A DNA stretch of 64,000 nt, from contig NZ_KB902602.1 of NCBI RefSeq assembly GCF_000379605.1, positions 1 through 64,000 on the forward strand, in the 5' to 3' direction. This DNA is from Rhizobium giardinii bv. giardinii H152. Lineage in GTDB: Bacteria; Pseudomonadota; Alphaproteobacteria; Rhizobiales; Rhizobiaceae. The position numbers were made by a program, and so were the translations under genes. The notes beneath the pieces were generated by a model that saw only the letters and a list, made by a program, of their open reading frames with translations, had not been told where the DNA came from and searched no databases. Below, one piece after another: positions 1 through 8,741 of this stretch. Numbering within the stretch: position 1 is the first letter of the stretch; each line of letters begins with the position of its first letter.

Positions 1-2
1 CA

Positions 3-311
3 AAGGTAGTCCTCTACCCTGCCTTGACCCTGGCAATCTTTGCCCGGCCAGCCATTTTTCCTGATCACGCCAAGAGGATAACTGATGAGCTGACCAGCCT
101 TTTGAGCGCACGCGATTCCTCATCCGAGCATTCGTTGCGTTGGACGCATATACTTGTCGACTACACGCATGGAGCCGCCCTTGCTGTGGCTGTCCAGAAT
201 CGAAGCATAGGGCACCAATCCTCGAATGAGGCAATGCTCTCAGACTTTGAAAGCGGAGTTGCCGCCCTACTGGAAGCATTTTGGCACTCTCTCAATCACC
301 GGAGTGCCTAG
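3..311 (+). CDS. TetR-family regulator, C-terminal part only (runs off left edge)
   Basis: The frame is open from the first bases of the window, so the gene begins outside it. An internal TTG at 24 is not a convincing start because it follows coding-like sequence without a ribosome binding site. The visible ~100 residues look like the ligand-binding C-terminal domain of a TetR/AcrR repressor: alternating amphipathic helices, a VDYTHGAALAV segment resembling the 'Y.hG.al' helix, and a terminal FESGVAALLEAFW helix typical of TetR_C dimer interfaces. The DNA-binding N-terminus is not visible. The family call is by pattern only. The gene could be intact outside the window or a remnant, as are several neighbours. 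Confidence 0.5.
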   Translation, partial: KVVLYPALTLAIFARPAIFPDHAKRITDELTSLLSARDSSSEHSLRWTHILVDYTHGAALAVAVQNRSIGHQSSNEAMLSDFESGVAALLEAFWHSLNHRSA

Positions 312-1468
312 TCTACTTACTAAGGGCCTCAGGGTCGCGAGTTGCAACCCTCCGATCCGTTGATGAATTGCCGCTACCGCAGTTTGGATCTTGAACGTGG
401 ACAGACCGCACCGGCCCCAAGTCGGTCATTCCATCCAGGCCGAGTCGATGGGGAATTGTCGACGGATGCTTTTGTAACAACAGGGTCGTAGGTTCTGATC
501 CCTTCAAGGAGAGCAATTTGAGCGCAGACCGCTACTGGCCCCGAAGAGGGTTAGTCGCCGACCAGATGTTACCGGCCACTCGCCTTGACCCAGGGATGTC
601 CTGTAGGCATTTTCTACTTACGGTCGGGGACACAAATGAGAATACCAGAGAAGACGCCTCGACAATCCAGCCGCTGTGGCAAGACCAGTATTAAGGCAGT
701 AATGTCGTCAATATCGTCCGACAGGCTGTCACCGAGTGACTTGAGCCTGACCTCGGCACGTCGGGCGGGCAGGGCTGCCTATTGACGAACAGGCCCGTCC
801 GTCATGTCAAGCGAAGCGAGAATATCGCGCAGCGCTGCAGGCGCCTTGCAGGCAAAATTTCCAACATCCTTTCTTCATCAAGGGAAACACATACCGCGCA
901 TATGGTCTTATCGCATCACGATCAATCCATGGAAGGAAGACAAAAATGGCAAAGACGCCGAAGGTTGGAGAACCATTTCCGTTGCAGATCGTCGAGCCGA
1001 CCGGCCCCGAAGTCGACGAAACCGTTTTGTTAGTGGGCGGGCAAAGTGACACAGTCGACGGCGTTCAGGACATCGCAACCAATATTGACAGCGAACCGCC
1101 GAAGGTATGGGCGATAGGGTCGAGATCGTTGAAGAGCACGCAGAGGGCTCCACGCGCACATCGGCTGAGCAACCCGATAGAGCCGGTGAAATAGTTCCAC
1201 TTTCGGGGGTGGCCGTTCTGCCGCTCGCGCTCTGGGCGGCGATCGCCGCATCGTATTTGCGAACATTTCAGGCTTTCCGGGCCACTGACCATTGGATTGG
1301 TCGCTAGGCTTAGTCTTCCAGGCAACCATCCACCGACACTGCGGCGCAGGTCATTGAGCAGATCTGACAATTCGCGCCGCAGCAAAGTAAACGCGTGGCA
1401 TCAATGAGCGGAATACGTCAAAATAGGCCAAAATCTGGTCGATTGCGGCCGCTGATCCTGAGGAGCGA
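312..1468. other. About 1.15 kb without a convincing gene
   Basis: Short frames on both strands overlap and none has family-like composition. The only one with a plausible Shine-Dalgarno (GGAAGGA before ATG 946) encodes an 82-residue product whose first ~15 residues (KVGEPFPL) resemble the start of peroxiredoxin/redoxin proteins, but the similarity stops there. It may be a truncated 5' end. The 14 bases CATCACGATCAATC at 914-927 also occur upstream of the Tat-exported hydrolase gene (32209-32222), at a similar distance from the start codon. The stretch is probably decayed accessory DNA. Confidence 0.4.
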
Positions 1469-2265
1469 ATGATCTCGATGCGGGATGTGGTAGAACGTCC
1501 GAAAGTAATGGCTGTTGTTGTTCCGCAAATGGCGCAGAGTTTGGACGTCTCGGGCCTTGTTGACGTATTCCTGGAAGCGAACCGTCTTGCAGCCGTTTCG
1601 CTTTATGATGTTCAGCTTATCTCAATGACCGATGGCCGAGAGGTGAGCATTGGGGGATGTCCGTGATCGCGGCGCAGGCCGGAGTACTCGATGGCTGCCA
1701 AGTAACCACTCATTGGCAGCATGCATTGGTGTTGGCCGAGCGCTTCTCGTCGGCTACCGTGGTGCCGGACCAGATCTTTGTAGTAGATGGACCGCTCTAT
1801 ACCTCTGCTGGGGTAACTGCCGGTATCGACCTTGCGTTGAAGTTAGTTGAGGACGACCATGGGAGAGAACTTGCACTAGCTGTGGCACAAAGGTTGGTAG
1901 TCTTTCTAAAACGCCGTGGCGGACAATCGCGGTTTAGCGCGCATCTAGCAGCGCAGGTAGCGACGGACGGAAGAAATGCGGCGAGTCAAAAATGATTCTC
2001 GAGAACCTTTCTTCAGACTTAAGTTTGAAAACTATCTCTCGACAAGCGTCAATGAGCATGCGCAATCACTCGCGCGTCTTCCAAGAAGAGGCGGGGACCA
2101 CACCGGGAGATTTCATTGAGTGGCGCGGATTGACGCAGCTAGGCGCCTTCTTGAAGAAACTGACACCTGCTTCAAAGGGTTGCAGCGCTCTGCGGTTTTG
2201 CCAATCCGGACACAATGCGCCACCGGCCCTACCCAGTACCGAGCTCACTTCCGTCGATGAGGCAC
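1469..2265 (+). pseudogene. GlxA/FtrA-type regulator (DJ-1/PfpI + AraC HTH), multiply broken
   Basis: Three successive frames encode consecutive pieces of one protein. Frame 1 (1469-1666) gives the start of a DJ-1/PfpI-like domain (VPQMAQSLDVSGLVDVF). Frame 2 (1657-1995) gives its second half (IFVVDGPLYTSAGVTAGIDL, then GGQSRFS, the family signature). Frame 3 (1992 onward) gives the AraC helix-turn-helix region (LSLKTISRQASMSMRNHSRVFQEEAGTTPGDFIE). Roughly 50 residues expected between the first and second pieces, around the AVCTGA elbow, are missing, so one lesion is a deletion and not only a frameshift. The HTH also shifts frame again near 2130 and 2190. In intact relatives this is a one-component transcription factor; here it cannot be functional. 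Confidence 0.82.
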
Positions 2266-2411
2266 CGTTCGCGCCCGCCGGGGCGGTGAACAGAAATCAC
2301 GGTGGGGTAGGCGCTCTGCTATTCATTCTTCGCAGTGCCTAGGGCAGGCTGCGGCTTTCCCGAAACTCCTAATTCCACACGTAACTACGATGCATCCGGA
2401 TCGTTCGTGCT

Positions 2412-3020
2412 TCAGCCCCGCGCTTTGGCGATGGCGTCCTTCAGTCCTTTTTCATCTAGAACGCCGGGAATGATGGCCGAACCGATTACGAAGGATGGCG
2501 TGCCGGCGAAATTGAAGGCGAGTGCCTGACTGTAGTTGCGGTCGAGCAGCCCGGAAATCTTGGCATTGTGCGTGTTCAGGGTTGCGGTCAGCTCCGTCAT
2601 CGAAAGATCCGCCCCGGTTAGCGCTTTCTCGATGTCGTCCTGCGACAGCCTCGCCTTGGTTTTCATCAGCGCCTCCATCGCCGGCTGGTATTTGCCGATC
2701 TGTGGCACCAAGGACTGCCTGTGCGGCGAAGACGGAGGCTTCGCCCAAGATCGGCCAGTCCTTCAGCAGGAGCCGCACGTTGCCGTCGGCCTTGACCACC
2801 TTCTCGACCGTCGGATGCACTTTCTTGCGGTAAGGGCACTGATAGTCGAAGAACTCGACGATGGTGACATCGCCCTTCGGATTGCCAAGGACGGTGCGCG
2901 TCCTTGTCGAAAAACACCTCCTCCTTGATCAATTGTTGGGCGAAGGATGATCGGCCTCCGACAAGCACGGCGGCGGCGGTCGCGACCGTGGCCGTCAGAA
3001 TGGTTCTGCAGGGTGAACAT
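2412..3020 (-). pseudogene. DsbA-like thioredoxin-fold protein, frameshifted and lacking the second active-site Cys
   Basis: Reading leftward from ATG 3020 the product should be an exported DsbA/Com1-type oxidoreductase: a signal-like stretch (ILTATVATAAAVLVGG), the active-site strand FFDYQCPYRKK, and a C-terminal cis-Pro region (FNFAGTPSFVIG). The frame changes at least three times: after the fifth codon (an extra base in the AACC run), near 2900 (GACGCGCACCG), and near 2712. The usual CPYC motif reads CPYR, so the resolving cysteine is also lost, which a base-calling slip would not produce. The ATG overlaps the stop of the preceding 37-codon ORF (TGATG). Family members introduce or isomerise disulfides in the periplasm; this copy is presumably dead. 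Confidence 0.8.
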
Positions 3021-3133
3021 CAGATTTCTCCTTGTGCGAATGGATTGGGGCCGAGAGCGACGGCGCGTGCGGCGATTGCGAGGATCATGCCGCGCAAGCA
3101 AACGGCGAAAATCGGAAAGGCCGTGGCTGTCAT
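3020..3133 (-). CDS. 37-codon ORF bridging mscS and the dsbA-like gene
   Basis: This is a short ORF whose ATG overlaps the stop of the MscS-type channel gene (ATGA at 3130-3133) and whose TGA overlaps the ATG of the DsbA-like gene (TGATG at 3018-3022). The product begins MTATAFPIFAVCLRGMILAI, a hydrophobic segment that could be one membrane span or an uncleaved signal, then AARAVALGPNPFAQGEI. I do not recognise a family. The perfect double overlap is what translational coupling looks like, but it could also come from a frameshift at the 3' end of mscS, whose last residues do not look like the normal family C-terminus. Function unknown. Confidence 0.35.
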   Translation of the reverse strand: MTATAFPIFAVCLRGMILAIAARAVALGPNPFAQGEI

Positions 3134-4080
3134 TCTGTCTGCGTCCTGTCCTCAGATGGAAAGGCCCGGCTCGCCGGGCTCGCCACCCAGAACTGCAGCT
3201 CGACCTCGATCGCCATCGCATCGATCGCTTTGAACGCGATGGCCGGCGGCGGAATCTTAACGATTCGCTCGCAGTTCTGCAGAATACCCAGCATGACCTC
3301 TTCAACGACGCATGGCGCGTGGGTGGCGGCAATGTGTACGGCAAACGCAATCCAGTGCGTTTCGTCAGGACGGCTGAGATTAGTCACCCCTTGCTTCGCC
3401 AAGACGCTGTTGGGTACCACCACCGCATTGTGCGCGCTGGTCAGCAGATTCGTCGAGCGCCAGTTGGTTTCGGCGACGCGCCCTTCCGTGCCATCGTTGA
3501 GCCGGATCCAGTCGCCAATGACATAGGCCCGCCCGAGCGTGAGCGCGATCCCCGAAAAGAGGTCGGCAAGCGTATTCTGCAGCGCCAGGCCGATGATGAC
3601 GGCGACCACGCCCGAGGTAGCAACCAAAGGGCCTATTGGTGCGCCGAAGACGAAGCCGATGATCGACAGCGCCACGCCGAGATAAACGACGGCGACGACC
3701 AGGTCCTGCAGGAGATGTGCCTCCCGGGGCCTGCGGTTGAGGCCGACATAGATGTGTACGAAGCCGATGATCGTCCAGGCAAGATGGGTCCACCAGAGGA
3801 TCCTCGCGGACTTGGCAATCAAGATGCCGGCGCCCTGGAGCTCGGCCTGGTCGAGCCTGTAAGGCGAAATTCTGCCCAGGCCGAGCACCAGGCTCATCGT
3901 GGCGAAGAACAGAATTTGCACGATCAGGCGCCCGGTCGGACGGCTACGCCCCTGAATGTGCCATACGAGAATGCCGGCAATCCCCAGAATATTGATCAGG
4001 ACGAGCGGCAGGAAATGGTCTTCGCCGAACATGGCCGAGCTCACCAGCGGTAATTTTTTAACGATTGGGAAAGGGGCCAA
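3130..4080 (-). CDS. MscS-family mechanosensitive ion channel
   Basis: The 316-residue membrane protein has four hydrophobic helices (about residues 22-42, 52-70, 95-115, 123-146) before the pore helix. Residues 155-181 carry the MscS pattern of small residues followed by ALQNTLADLFSGIAL, and the beta-domain follows (GDWIRL, then NS in VVPNSVL). The family opens under membrane tension to release solutes during hypo-osmotic shock. The C-terminus stops shortly after the FWVASPAS strand with an atypical tail (RAFPSEDRTQTE) and lacks about 30-40 residues usual in relatives, so the 3' end may have been truncated or frame-shifted. It lies 29 bases after the cupin gene and is followed without gap by the 37-codon ORF and the dsbA-like pseudogene, suggesting one operon. 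Confidence 0.88.
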   Translation of the reverse strand: MAPFPIVKKLPLVSSAMFGEDHFLPLVLINILGIAGILVWHIQGRSRPTGRLIVQILFFATMSLVLGLGRISPYRLDQAELQGAGILIAKSARILWWTHLAWTIIGFVHIYVGLNRRPREAHLLQDLVVAVVYLGVALSIIGFVFGAPIGPLVATSGVVAVIIGLALQNTLADLFSGIALTLGRAYVIGDWIRLNDGTEGRVAETNWRSTNLLTSAHNAVVVPNSVLAKQGVTNLSRPDETHWIAFAVHIAATHAPCVVEEVMLGILQNCERIVKIPPPAIAFKAIDAMAIEVELQFWVASPASRAFPSEDRTQTE

Positions 4081-4109
4081 ATGCCGCAGACGGCCGTTGG
4101 CCCTTTCGC

Positions 4110-4529
4110 CTATTTCTTGAGCGGGAACGTCAGTTCCTTCTCGCTGCTGTCGACGACGAAAACAGCCAGCAGCCTGGCAGCCTTGGTCTCGCTGGCATTT
4201 TCGCTGACACCATGGCGATCGCCCGGCATTTCGGAGAAGCTCTCGCCCGCCTTGTAGGTCTTGACCGGACCGTCGTTGACCTGGCTGCGGATCGCGCCTT
4301 CCAGGACAGTCGCATAAATGAAGGCCGAGTTAGGATGCGTGTGGGCCGAGGAGAAGCCTCCGGGACCGTATTCGACAAGAACGCCCTTCATGCTCTTGCC
4401 CGTAATATTCGGCAACTCGTGTTCGTAAACCAGCGTGACCTTAGCATCCTTGCTACCGGCATCGCCAGCAGCGGCGGCAGCGGACAAGAGAGCCGTCATG
4501 GTAAAGGCAGTGAGGATTAACTTGATCAT
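4110..4529 (-). CDS. Exported single-domain cupin
   Basis: The 139 residues have an N-terminal signal peptide (residues 1-21, ending ALLSAAAAAG). The single cupin barrel has motif 1 HTHPNSAFIYATVLEG (His63, His65) and motif 2 around PGDRHGVSEN (His106), enough ligands for a divalent metal. The start is supported by AAGGAG seven bases upstream. Small periplasmic cupins of this type are common in rhizobial stress clusters but their substrates are mostly unknown. It sits between the NmrA-like SDR gene and mscS on the same strand. A second exported cupin lies at 28846-29244 in a similar setting (next to an alpha/beta hydrolase and a thioredoxin-fold gene), so the two clusters share gene content. 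Confidence 0.85.
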   Translation of the reverse strand: MIKLILTAFTMTALLSAAAAAGDAGSKDAKVTLVYEHELPNITGKSMKGVLVEYGPGGFSSAHTHPNSAFIYATVLEGAIRSQVNDGPVKTYKAGESFSEMPGDRHGVSENASETKAARLLAVFVVDSSEKELTFPLKK

Positions 4530-4591
4530 AGTGAAACTCCTTTCTTGAGAGCCGGATGGTGCGCCGCATGAGGCGGCACACCGTCATCCAT

Positions 4592-5344
4592 TCAGTTGCG
4601 GGTAGAGGTTGCGAACCATTGCTCGAAAGTGATCCGGCCGAGGCGAGGATTGTTGTTGGAAACGAGCGAGCCATCTTCCAGTTTGGCGCCGAAGTAGCGA
4701 GCCTCCGGATCTGCCTCGACTTTCCGAGCATCGCCCTTTGCTTTCAGGAAGCGACCAACGAGTTCGTTCAGCCGGACACGCTCCGGCCCCGAAATCTCCA
4801 CAATGCCATTGATGGGCGCGGCCGTCGCAACGGCGGCCATGTTGTCGGCGACATCGTCCGAGGCGATGGGCTGGACGTAGGCTGGCGACAGATGCACCGT
4901 GTCGCCGACGGTGCTGGACTGGGCGATGCCGCCGAGGAATTCCATGAACTGCGTCGAGTGGACGATCGTATAGGGAATGCCGGATTCACGGATGATCTTT
5001 TCCTGCGCGACCTTGGCCCGCATGTAACCGCTGTCGGGCAGGCGATCAACGCCGATGATGGAAAGCGCGATGTGGTGCTTTACGCCGGCGGCCTTTTCCG
5101 CCGCCGCCAGATTGCGCCCCGATGTCTCAAAGAATTCGAGCACGGCCTTGTCCTCGAAGGACGGCGAGTTTGCGAGGTCGATAACGATGGAGGCGCCGGC
5201 GAGTGCCTCGGCGAGACCTTCGCCCGTGATCGTGTTGACGCCGGTGTTCGGGGCGGCGGCAATAACTTCATGGCCTTGCTTGCGAAGGCGATCGGCCGTC
5301 TTTGAACCGATCAGGCCGGTTCCGCCAATGATGACGATTTTCAT
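4592..5344 (-). CDS. NmrA-like atypical SDR, NAD(P)-binding protein
   Basis: The 250 residues begin with the Rossmann motif MKIVIIGGTGLIG. A start four codons further upstream (5356) is possible, but GGAGAAG sits just before the internal ATG at 5344, so that start is preferred. The protein has the atypical-SDR layout (HHIALSIIGVDRL, then YMRAKVAQEKIIRESGIPYTI), with a YxxxK-like context replaced by MRAK, as in NmrA/HSCARG and quinone-oxidoreductase-2-like proteins. These bind NAD(P)H and act as redox sensors or reduce quinones; the substrate cannot be told. The neighbouring MBL-fold, cupin and AhpD-like genes point to oxidative or xenobiotic stress. A fragment of a similar Rossmann protein lies at the right edge of the window (63863-63975). 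Confidence 0.85.
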   Translation of the reverse strand: MKIVIIGGTGLIGSKTADRLRKQGHEVIAAAPNTGVNTITGEGLAEALAGASIVIDLANSPSFEDKAVLEFFETSGRNLAAAEKAAGVKHHIALSIIGVDRLPDSGYMRAKVAQEKIIRESGIPYTIVHSTQFMEFLGGIAQSSTVGDTVHLSPAYVQPIASDDVADNMAAVATAAPINGIVEISGPERVRLNELVGRFLKAKGDARKVEADPEARYFGAKLEDGSLVSNNNPRLGRITFEQWFATSTRN

Positions 5345-5473
5345 GAGCTTCTCCATTCACGGCCGCTCGGCGCGCCGCGTTGTTGTCGTTTTCGAAGGTG
5401 GTCCCCTGGTCCAGGCTGGCCCTGTCGAAGCCGTGAATCTGTCGGCAGAGCCGCGCGCTGAACCAATAAGCGG

Positions 5474-6442
5474 TCAGTAGTCCCAGAAGACCGGTACCCA
5501 ACGGAAGTGGTCGCCATCGGCTGCCACATGGCCAACCGAGGGGAACGGCATATGGGTGGCCACCAGAAGCTCGCCGGTCTCCGCCAGCTCCCGCAAAAGA
5601 CGGACGCGGACGCGCGCAGCTTCTTCCGGGTCGTGTTCAAAGCCGTTGAACCAGTCGGGGTGATCGAAGCCGACCGCGAATACCGCATCGCCAGCGAACA
5701 TCAGCCGGTCTTTGCCTGATGCCACGCGGACCACGCTATGCCCGGGTGTGTGGCCGCCGGTTCGAGAGACGACCACGCCCGGCGCCACCTCGTACTCATC
5801 ATCGAACAATCGCAGGCGGCTTTCGTATTCCTTTCTGAACTGCTTGGCGGCCGCGCGAAGCGCGTCGGGGAAGCCGGGCGGCATCGACACGTGAGTGAAA
5901 TCGGGAGCCTCCCAGAATTTGACCTCGGCCGTCGCCACATGGATCCGCAGGTCTGGACGGAGCCGCTCCTTCACCCCGTCGACGAGCAGCCCGCCGACAT
6001 GGTCCATATGCATGTGGGTCAATACCACGTCGGTAACCGATCCAAGGTCGATACCGGCGGCCTCCAGCCGCTTGATCAATTGCCCGGCCCGCGGCAGGTT
6101 CAATTCCGGGTCCAGCCCGAGGCCGGCGTCGATGAGGATGGTCTGCTTGCCGCTGCGCACTACGACCACGTTCAGCGCCCAGTCGAAAGCGTCCGGCGGC
6201 AGGAACATGTCGTTCAGCCAGGCCGCGCGGTCGGCCGCGTCGGCATTGTATCCCAACATCTTGGTCGGCAGCGGCAATACGCCATCGCTGACCACCAAAA
6301 CGTCAATGTCACCGATCTTCAACGCGTAGCGCGATGGAACCAGCTCGTCGGGGCCTGGTTTAACGGCCTGTGCGGGGTTACTCATGTTCATGTCTGTCTC
6401 CTGCTTAGCAATCGAACGGGGTTTTGTTTCTGGCTGCGACAT
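5474..6442 (-). CDS. Metallo-beta-lactamase-fold hydrolase (AHL-lactonase/glyoxalase-II-like)
   Basis: The 322 residues contain the MBL signature HMHMDH (His143, His145, Asp147, His148), a further His231 in GGHTPGHS, Asp252 in FAGDAVF and His297 in THMPFPS. This is a full two-metal site of the type seen in quorum-quenching lactonases and related hydrolases. Two starts are equally supported: ATG 6442 and ATG 6391 both follow AGGAG at six bases, and the shorter form lacks an 18-residue polar extension. There is no signal peptide, so it is probably cytosolic. It is likely co-transcribed with the downstream SDR, cupin and mscS. The substrate (lactone, thioester or ester) cannot be inferred. Confidence 0.88.
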   Translation of the reverse strand: MSQPETKPRSIAKQETDMNMSNPAQAVKPGPDELVPSRYALKIGDIDVLVVSDGVLPLPTKMLGYNADAADRAAWLNDMFLPPDAFDWALNVVVVRSGKQTILIDAGLGLDPELNLPRAGQLIKRLEAAGIDLGSVTDVVLTHMHMDHVGGLLVDGVKERLRPDLRIHVATAEVKFWEAPDFTHVSMPPGFPDALRAAAKQFRKEYESRLRLFDDEYEVAPGVVVSRTGGHTPGHSVVRVASGKDRLMFAGDAVFAVGFDHPDWFNGFEHDPEEAARVRVRLLRELAETGELLVATHMPFPSVGHVAADGDHFRWVPVFWDY

Positions 6443-6698
6443 GATGCGCTCCTGTTTTGCGTGATTGAAACGTGTCGGTTACAAGCCACGGCGCGAACTT
6501 TATCTTGAGGCACGTTTGGCGGTCGATCCTGCCAAGGAAGAGGAATGGCCATACCTGAGGATAGGGTAGCCTATGCTCTCAGTGCGGCCGGCCGCAGCGG
6601 AGATTTCGTGAAGAGGCTGGAATCAAGGAGCAGGCGCGTTGCATTGGACCTTTCCGGGGCGGCTGAATCCGCCCGGCGCGTTCGCGTCCGCTCGGCGA
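6443..6698. other. Gap between MBL and AhpD-like genes
   Basis: No credible gene was seen. A GC-rich inverted repeat at about 6654-6676 (GGGGCGG / CCGCCC around CTGAAT) lies just past the stop of the AhpD-like gene and could form a hairpin. It has no following U-run on the minus strand, so terminator function is doubtful. Confidence 0.3.
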
Positions 6699-7154
6699 TC
6701 AAGCGGCGCGCTTGTGGTCTGCCGGATGCTGCAGCCGAAAGCCGATCGCCAGCCGGTTCCAGGCATTGATCATGGCGATGCCGATAGACAGCGCCAGGAG
6801 TTCGTCTTCCGAAAAGACGCTGTGGGCAATTTCATAATCTGCATCCGGCGCACGGTTCGCGGCGATATTGGTCAACGACTCCGCCCAGGCGAGTGCTGCG
6901 CGCTCACGGTCGCTGTAGAGCTGCGATTCGCGACAGGCGCTCAGAAGAAGCACACGCTCTTCCGGCTCGCCCTGTTTCAGCGCGTCCTGACGATGCATGT
7001 GCAGGCAATGGACGCAGCCGTTGATCTGCGACACCCGCACCTTGACGAGCTCCATTAATTTGGGATCGAAGCTCTTGGCAATCCAGGTTTCGACGGCGGC
7101 GACGCCATCGATGCCGTCATTCTTCCTGGCCAATATGTTCAAACGTCTGGTCAT
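6699..7154 (-). CDS. AhpD-like carboxymuconolactone-decarboxylase-family peroxidase
   Basis: The 151-residue cytosolic protein has the AhpD core motif ELVKVRVSQINGCVHCLHMH: Glu36, the redox pair Cys47-x-x-Cys50, and His54. In AhpD-like proteins these residues form a proton relay and a dithiol that reduces peroxides or recycles other peroxidases. It starts the minus-strand redox cluster, with an AGGAG-type site (GGAGAGCAGG) before ATG 7154. Neighbours downstream are an MBL-fold hydrolase, an NmrA-like SDR and a cupin; divergently upstream is a broken alpha/beta hydrolase gene. The gene looks intact. Confidence 0.9.
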   Translation of the reverse strand: MTRRLNILARKNDGIDGVAAVETWIAKSFDPKLMELVKVRVSQINGCVHCLHMHRQDALKQGEPEERVLLLSACRESQLYSDRERAALAWAESLTNIAANRAPDADYEIAHSVFSEDELLALSIGIAMINAWNRLAIGFRLQHPADHKRAA

Positions 7155-7426
7155 CCTGCTCTCCGTGGATTGGTTGCGATCGGGTCGAAGCCACGCGGGT
7201 CGCCCGGATCACCACTTATCCACGGCATCGCGGATCATCCACCTGGCCGGAATGCGCTTCCGGTTAGCATCTGACGGAGCTGAGCCTCGCCGATCGATCA
7301 GGTTTCTCACCCGTTTGGGCCACCTCATCCTATACTTCGGCAGTGGATGGGCCTGTCCCACGTAGAGTGATTTGCGGCCGCAAACCCACGCATTCTCCCG
7401 GCAACCGCGGCGTTAGGAGAAAGCAG

Positions 7427-8209
7427 ATGCTCAAAACTATCAAAACCTTGGTGCTTGGGGCCACGATCGCCACGCTGACCGTCGCAAGCGCGCAGTCCCA
7501 AGACCACGATCTCAAGCCGACAATCGTTCTCGTTCATGGCGCCTATGCCGAATCGTCGAGCTGGGATGCTGTGAGCGCCCGCCTGACCAAGGATGGCTAC
7601 CTGGCGATCGCGGCAACCCGCTTCGCAGCGTCGCGTCCGATGCAGCATCCGTCGCGGCGGTCGTTCGCACCATCCACGGACCGGTGGTTCTGGTCGGCCA
7701 CTCCTATGGCGGACCGGTCATCACCGAAGCCGCAAACGGCAATCCGAACGTGAAGGCCCTGGTCTATGTCGCGGGTTTCATGCCGGACACTCGGCGAATC
7801 CAGCCTCACCCTGTCCGGCAAATTCCCGGGCAGTACGCTTGCCGGCGCGCTCGCACCCGTGATGCTGCCCGATGGTACGCAGGACCTCTACATCCAGCCG
7901 TCCAAATTTCATCTCCAGTTCGCCGCCGACGTCTCAGATGACAAGGCGGCGCTGATGGCTTCGGCGCAGCGTCCGGTCGCCCAGGCTGCACTCGTCGAAC
8001 CCTCCGGTGCCGCATCTTGGAAGCTGCTGCCCTCCTACATGATCTACGGGTCTGCCGACCGCAACATTCCGCCAGCAGTCATGCAATTCATGGCCGAGCG
8101 CGCACACGCCGCCAAGACTGTCGTGGTCGACGGGGCCTCGCACGCGCTCATGGTCTCGCATCCCGGCGAAGTCACCGCTCTCATCGAAGTAGCGGCATCC
8201 GCTCGGTGA
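7427..8209 (+). pseudogene. Exported alpha/beta hydrolase, frameshifted twice
   Basis: Three frames together give one protein. A signal peptide (MLKTIKTLVLGATIATLTVASAQ) precedes IVLVHGAYAESSSWDAV in frame 1. Frame 2 carries the nucleophile elbow VLVGHSYGGPVITEA (from 7684). Frame 3 carries ESSLTLSGKFPGSTLAG to the stop (from about 7795), with YGSADRNI and the catalytic His in GASHALM. Slips lie near 7615-7620 and 7788-7794. The intact paralogue is the minus-strand gene at 29321-30088, with the same order of motifs (VHGA, GHSYGG, ASEDRSI, SHAVF). The initiating ATG 7427 has TTAGGAGAAAGCAG before it. Lesions are single-base, so either recent decay or assembly error is possible. Confidence 0.85.
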
Positions 8210-8741
8210 ACAGCCGCATTGTCGGTCCGGAGAAGTTCTCCTCAAACGAAATTGCGGGCACGGTTCCTGAACTCGGCTGGCGTCGGCATTCAGGACTGGC
8301 TCAACCATTACCAGCCGAGAATGGATCGCCCACCCAATGTCACGTGCTGGCGTCTGGTAGCCGCGATACACTGGCACAAACGCCCTAGTCGTTCGATGCG
8401 ATCAGCTAAACTTTCGCACAGCCCGCAGCCAATAGTTTTCCGGGGCCGCCGGTCGCCATCCTCGTTCGCAACTCGACGGACTTCAACGAGGATGCCACGC
8501 CCTTGCGGCTTTTGGACTGAGACAGGAACCACCAAGCGGATGTCGGATATTATCGAGGATTGACAGTTTTCCACCAGGGCGGCCAAGCGACGGCATTGTC
8601 GCCAATACATGGATTTCCATAAGTTGCGGCCGTGCAGTGGCGCGAATAGTGTACGGCACGGGATCGCTGACGCTGCTATCGAGACTAGCCATTCGATATG
8701 CTGGCGCCGCCCAGGTTTCATTTTCCCTGCAGGAGCCGCCG
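8210..8741. other. Upstream region of the first MASE1 cassette
   Basis: No convincing gene was seen in 530 bases. Near its right end, CATGGATTTCCAT at 8608-8620 and the following AAGTTGCGGCCGTGC match the region upstream of the second cassette (17884 onward), marking where the duplicated segments begin to align. AGGAG precedes ATG 8742 by six bases. Confidence 0.45.
8608..8621 (+). promoter_or_regulatory. Imperfect CATGGA-TT-TCCAT(A) element, cassette 1
   Basis: This is the counterpart of the perfect 14-bp palindrome at 17884-17897, here with the last base changed (TCCATA). It lies 121 bases upstream of the MASE1 start. Conservation at the same relative place in both cassettes suggests a regulatory site; that is an inference. 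Confidence 0.4.

Noticed and set aside
2947..4053. Long plus-strand frame of 368 codons antisense to mscS
   Set aside because: Arg/Asp/Gly-rich shadow of the MscS gene; no family pattern or start signal.
6545..6769. 74-codon plus-strand frame with GGAAGAGGA before its ATG
   Set aside because: Overlaps the end of the AhpD-like gene in antisense and has an Arg/Ala/Ser composition typical of shadow frames.
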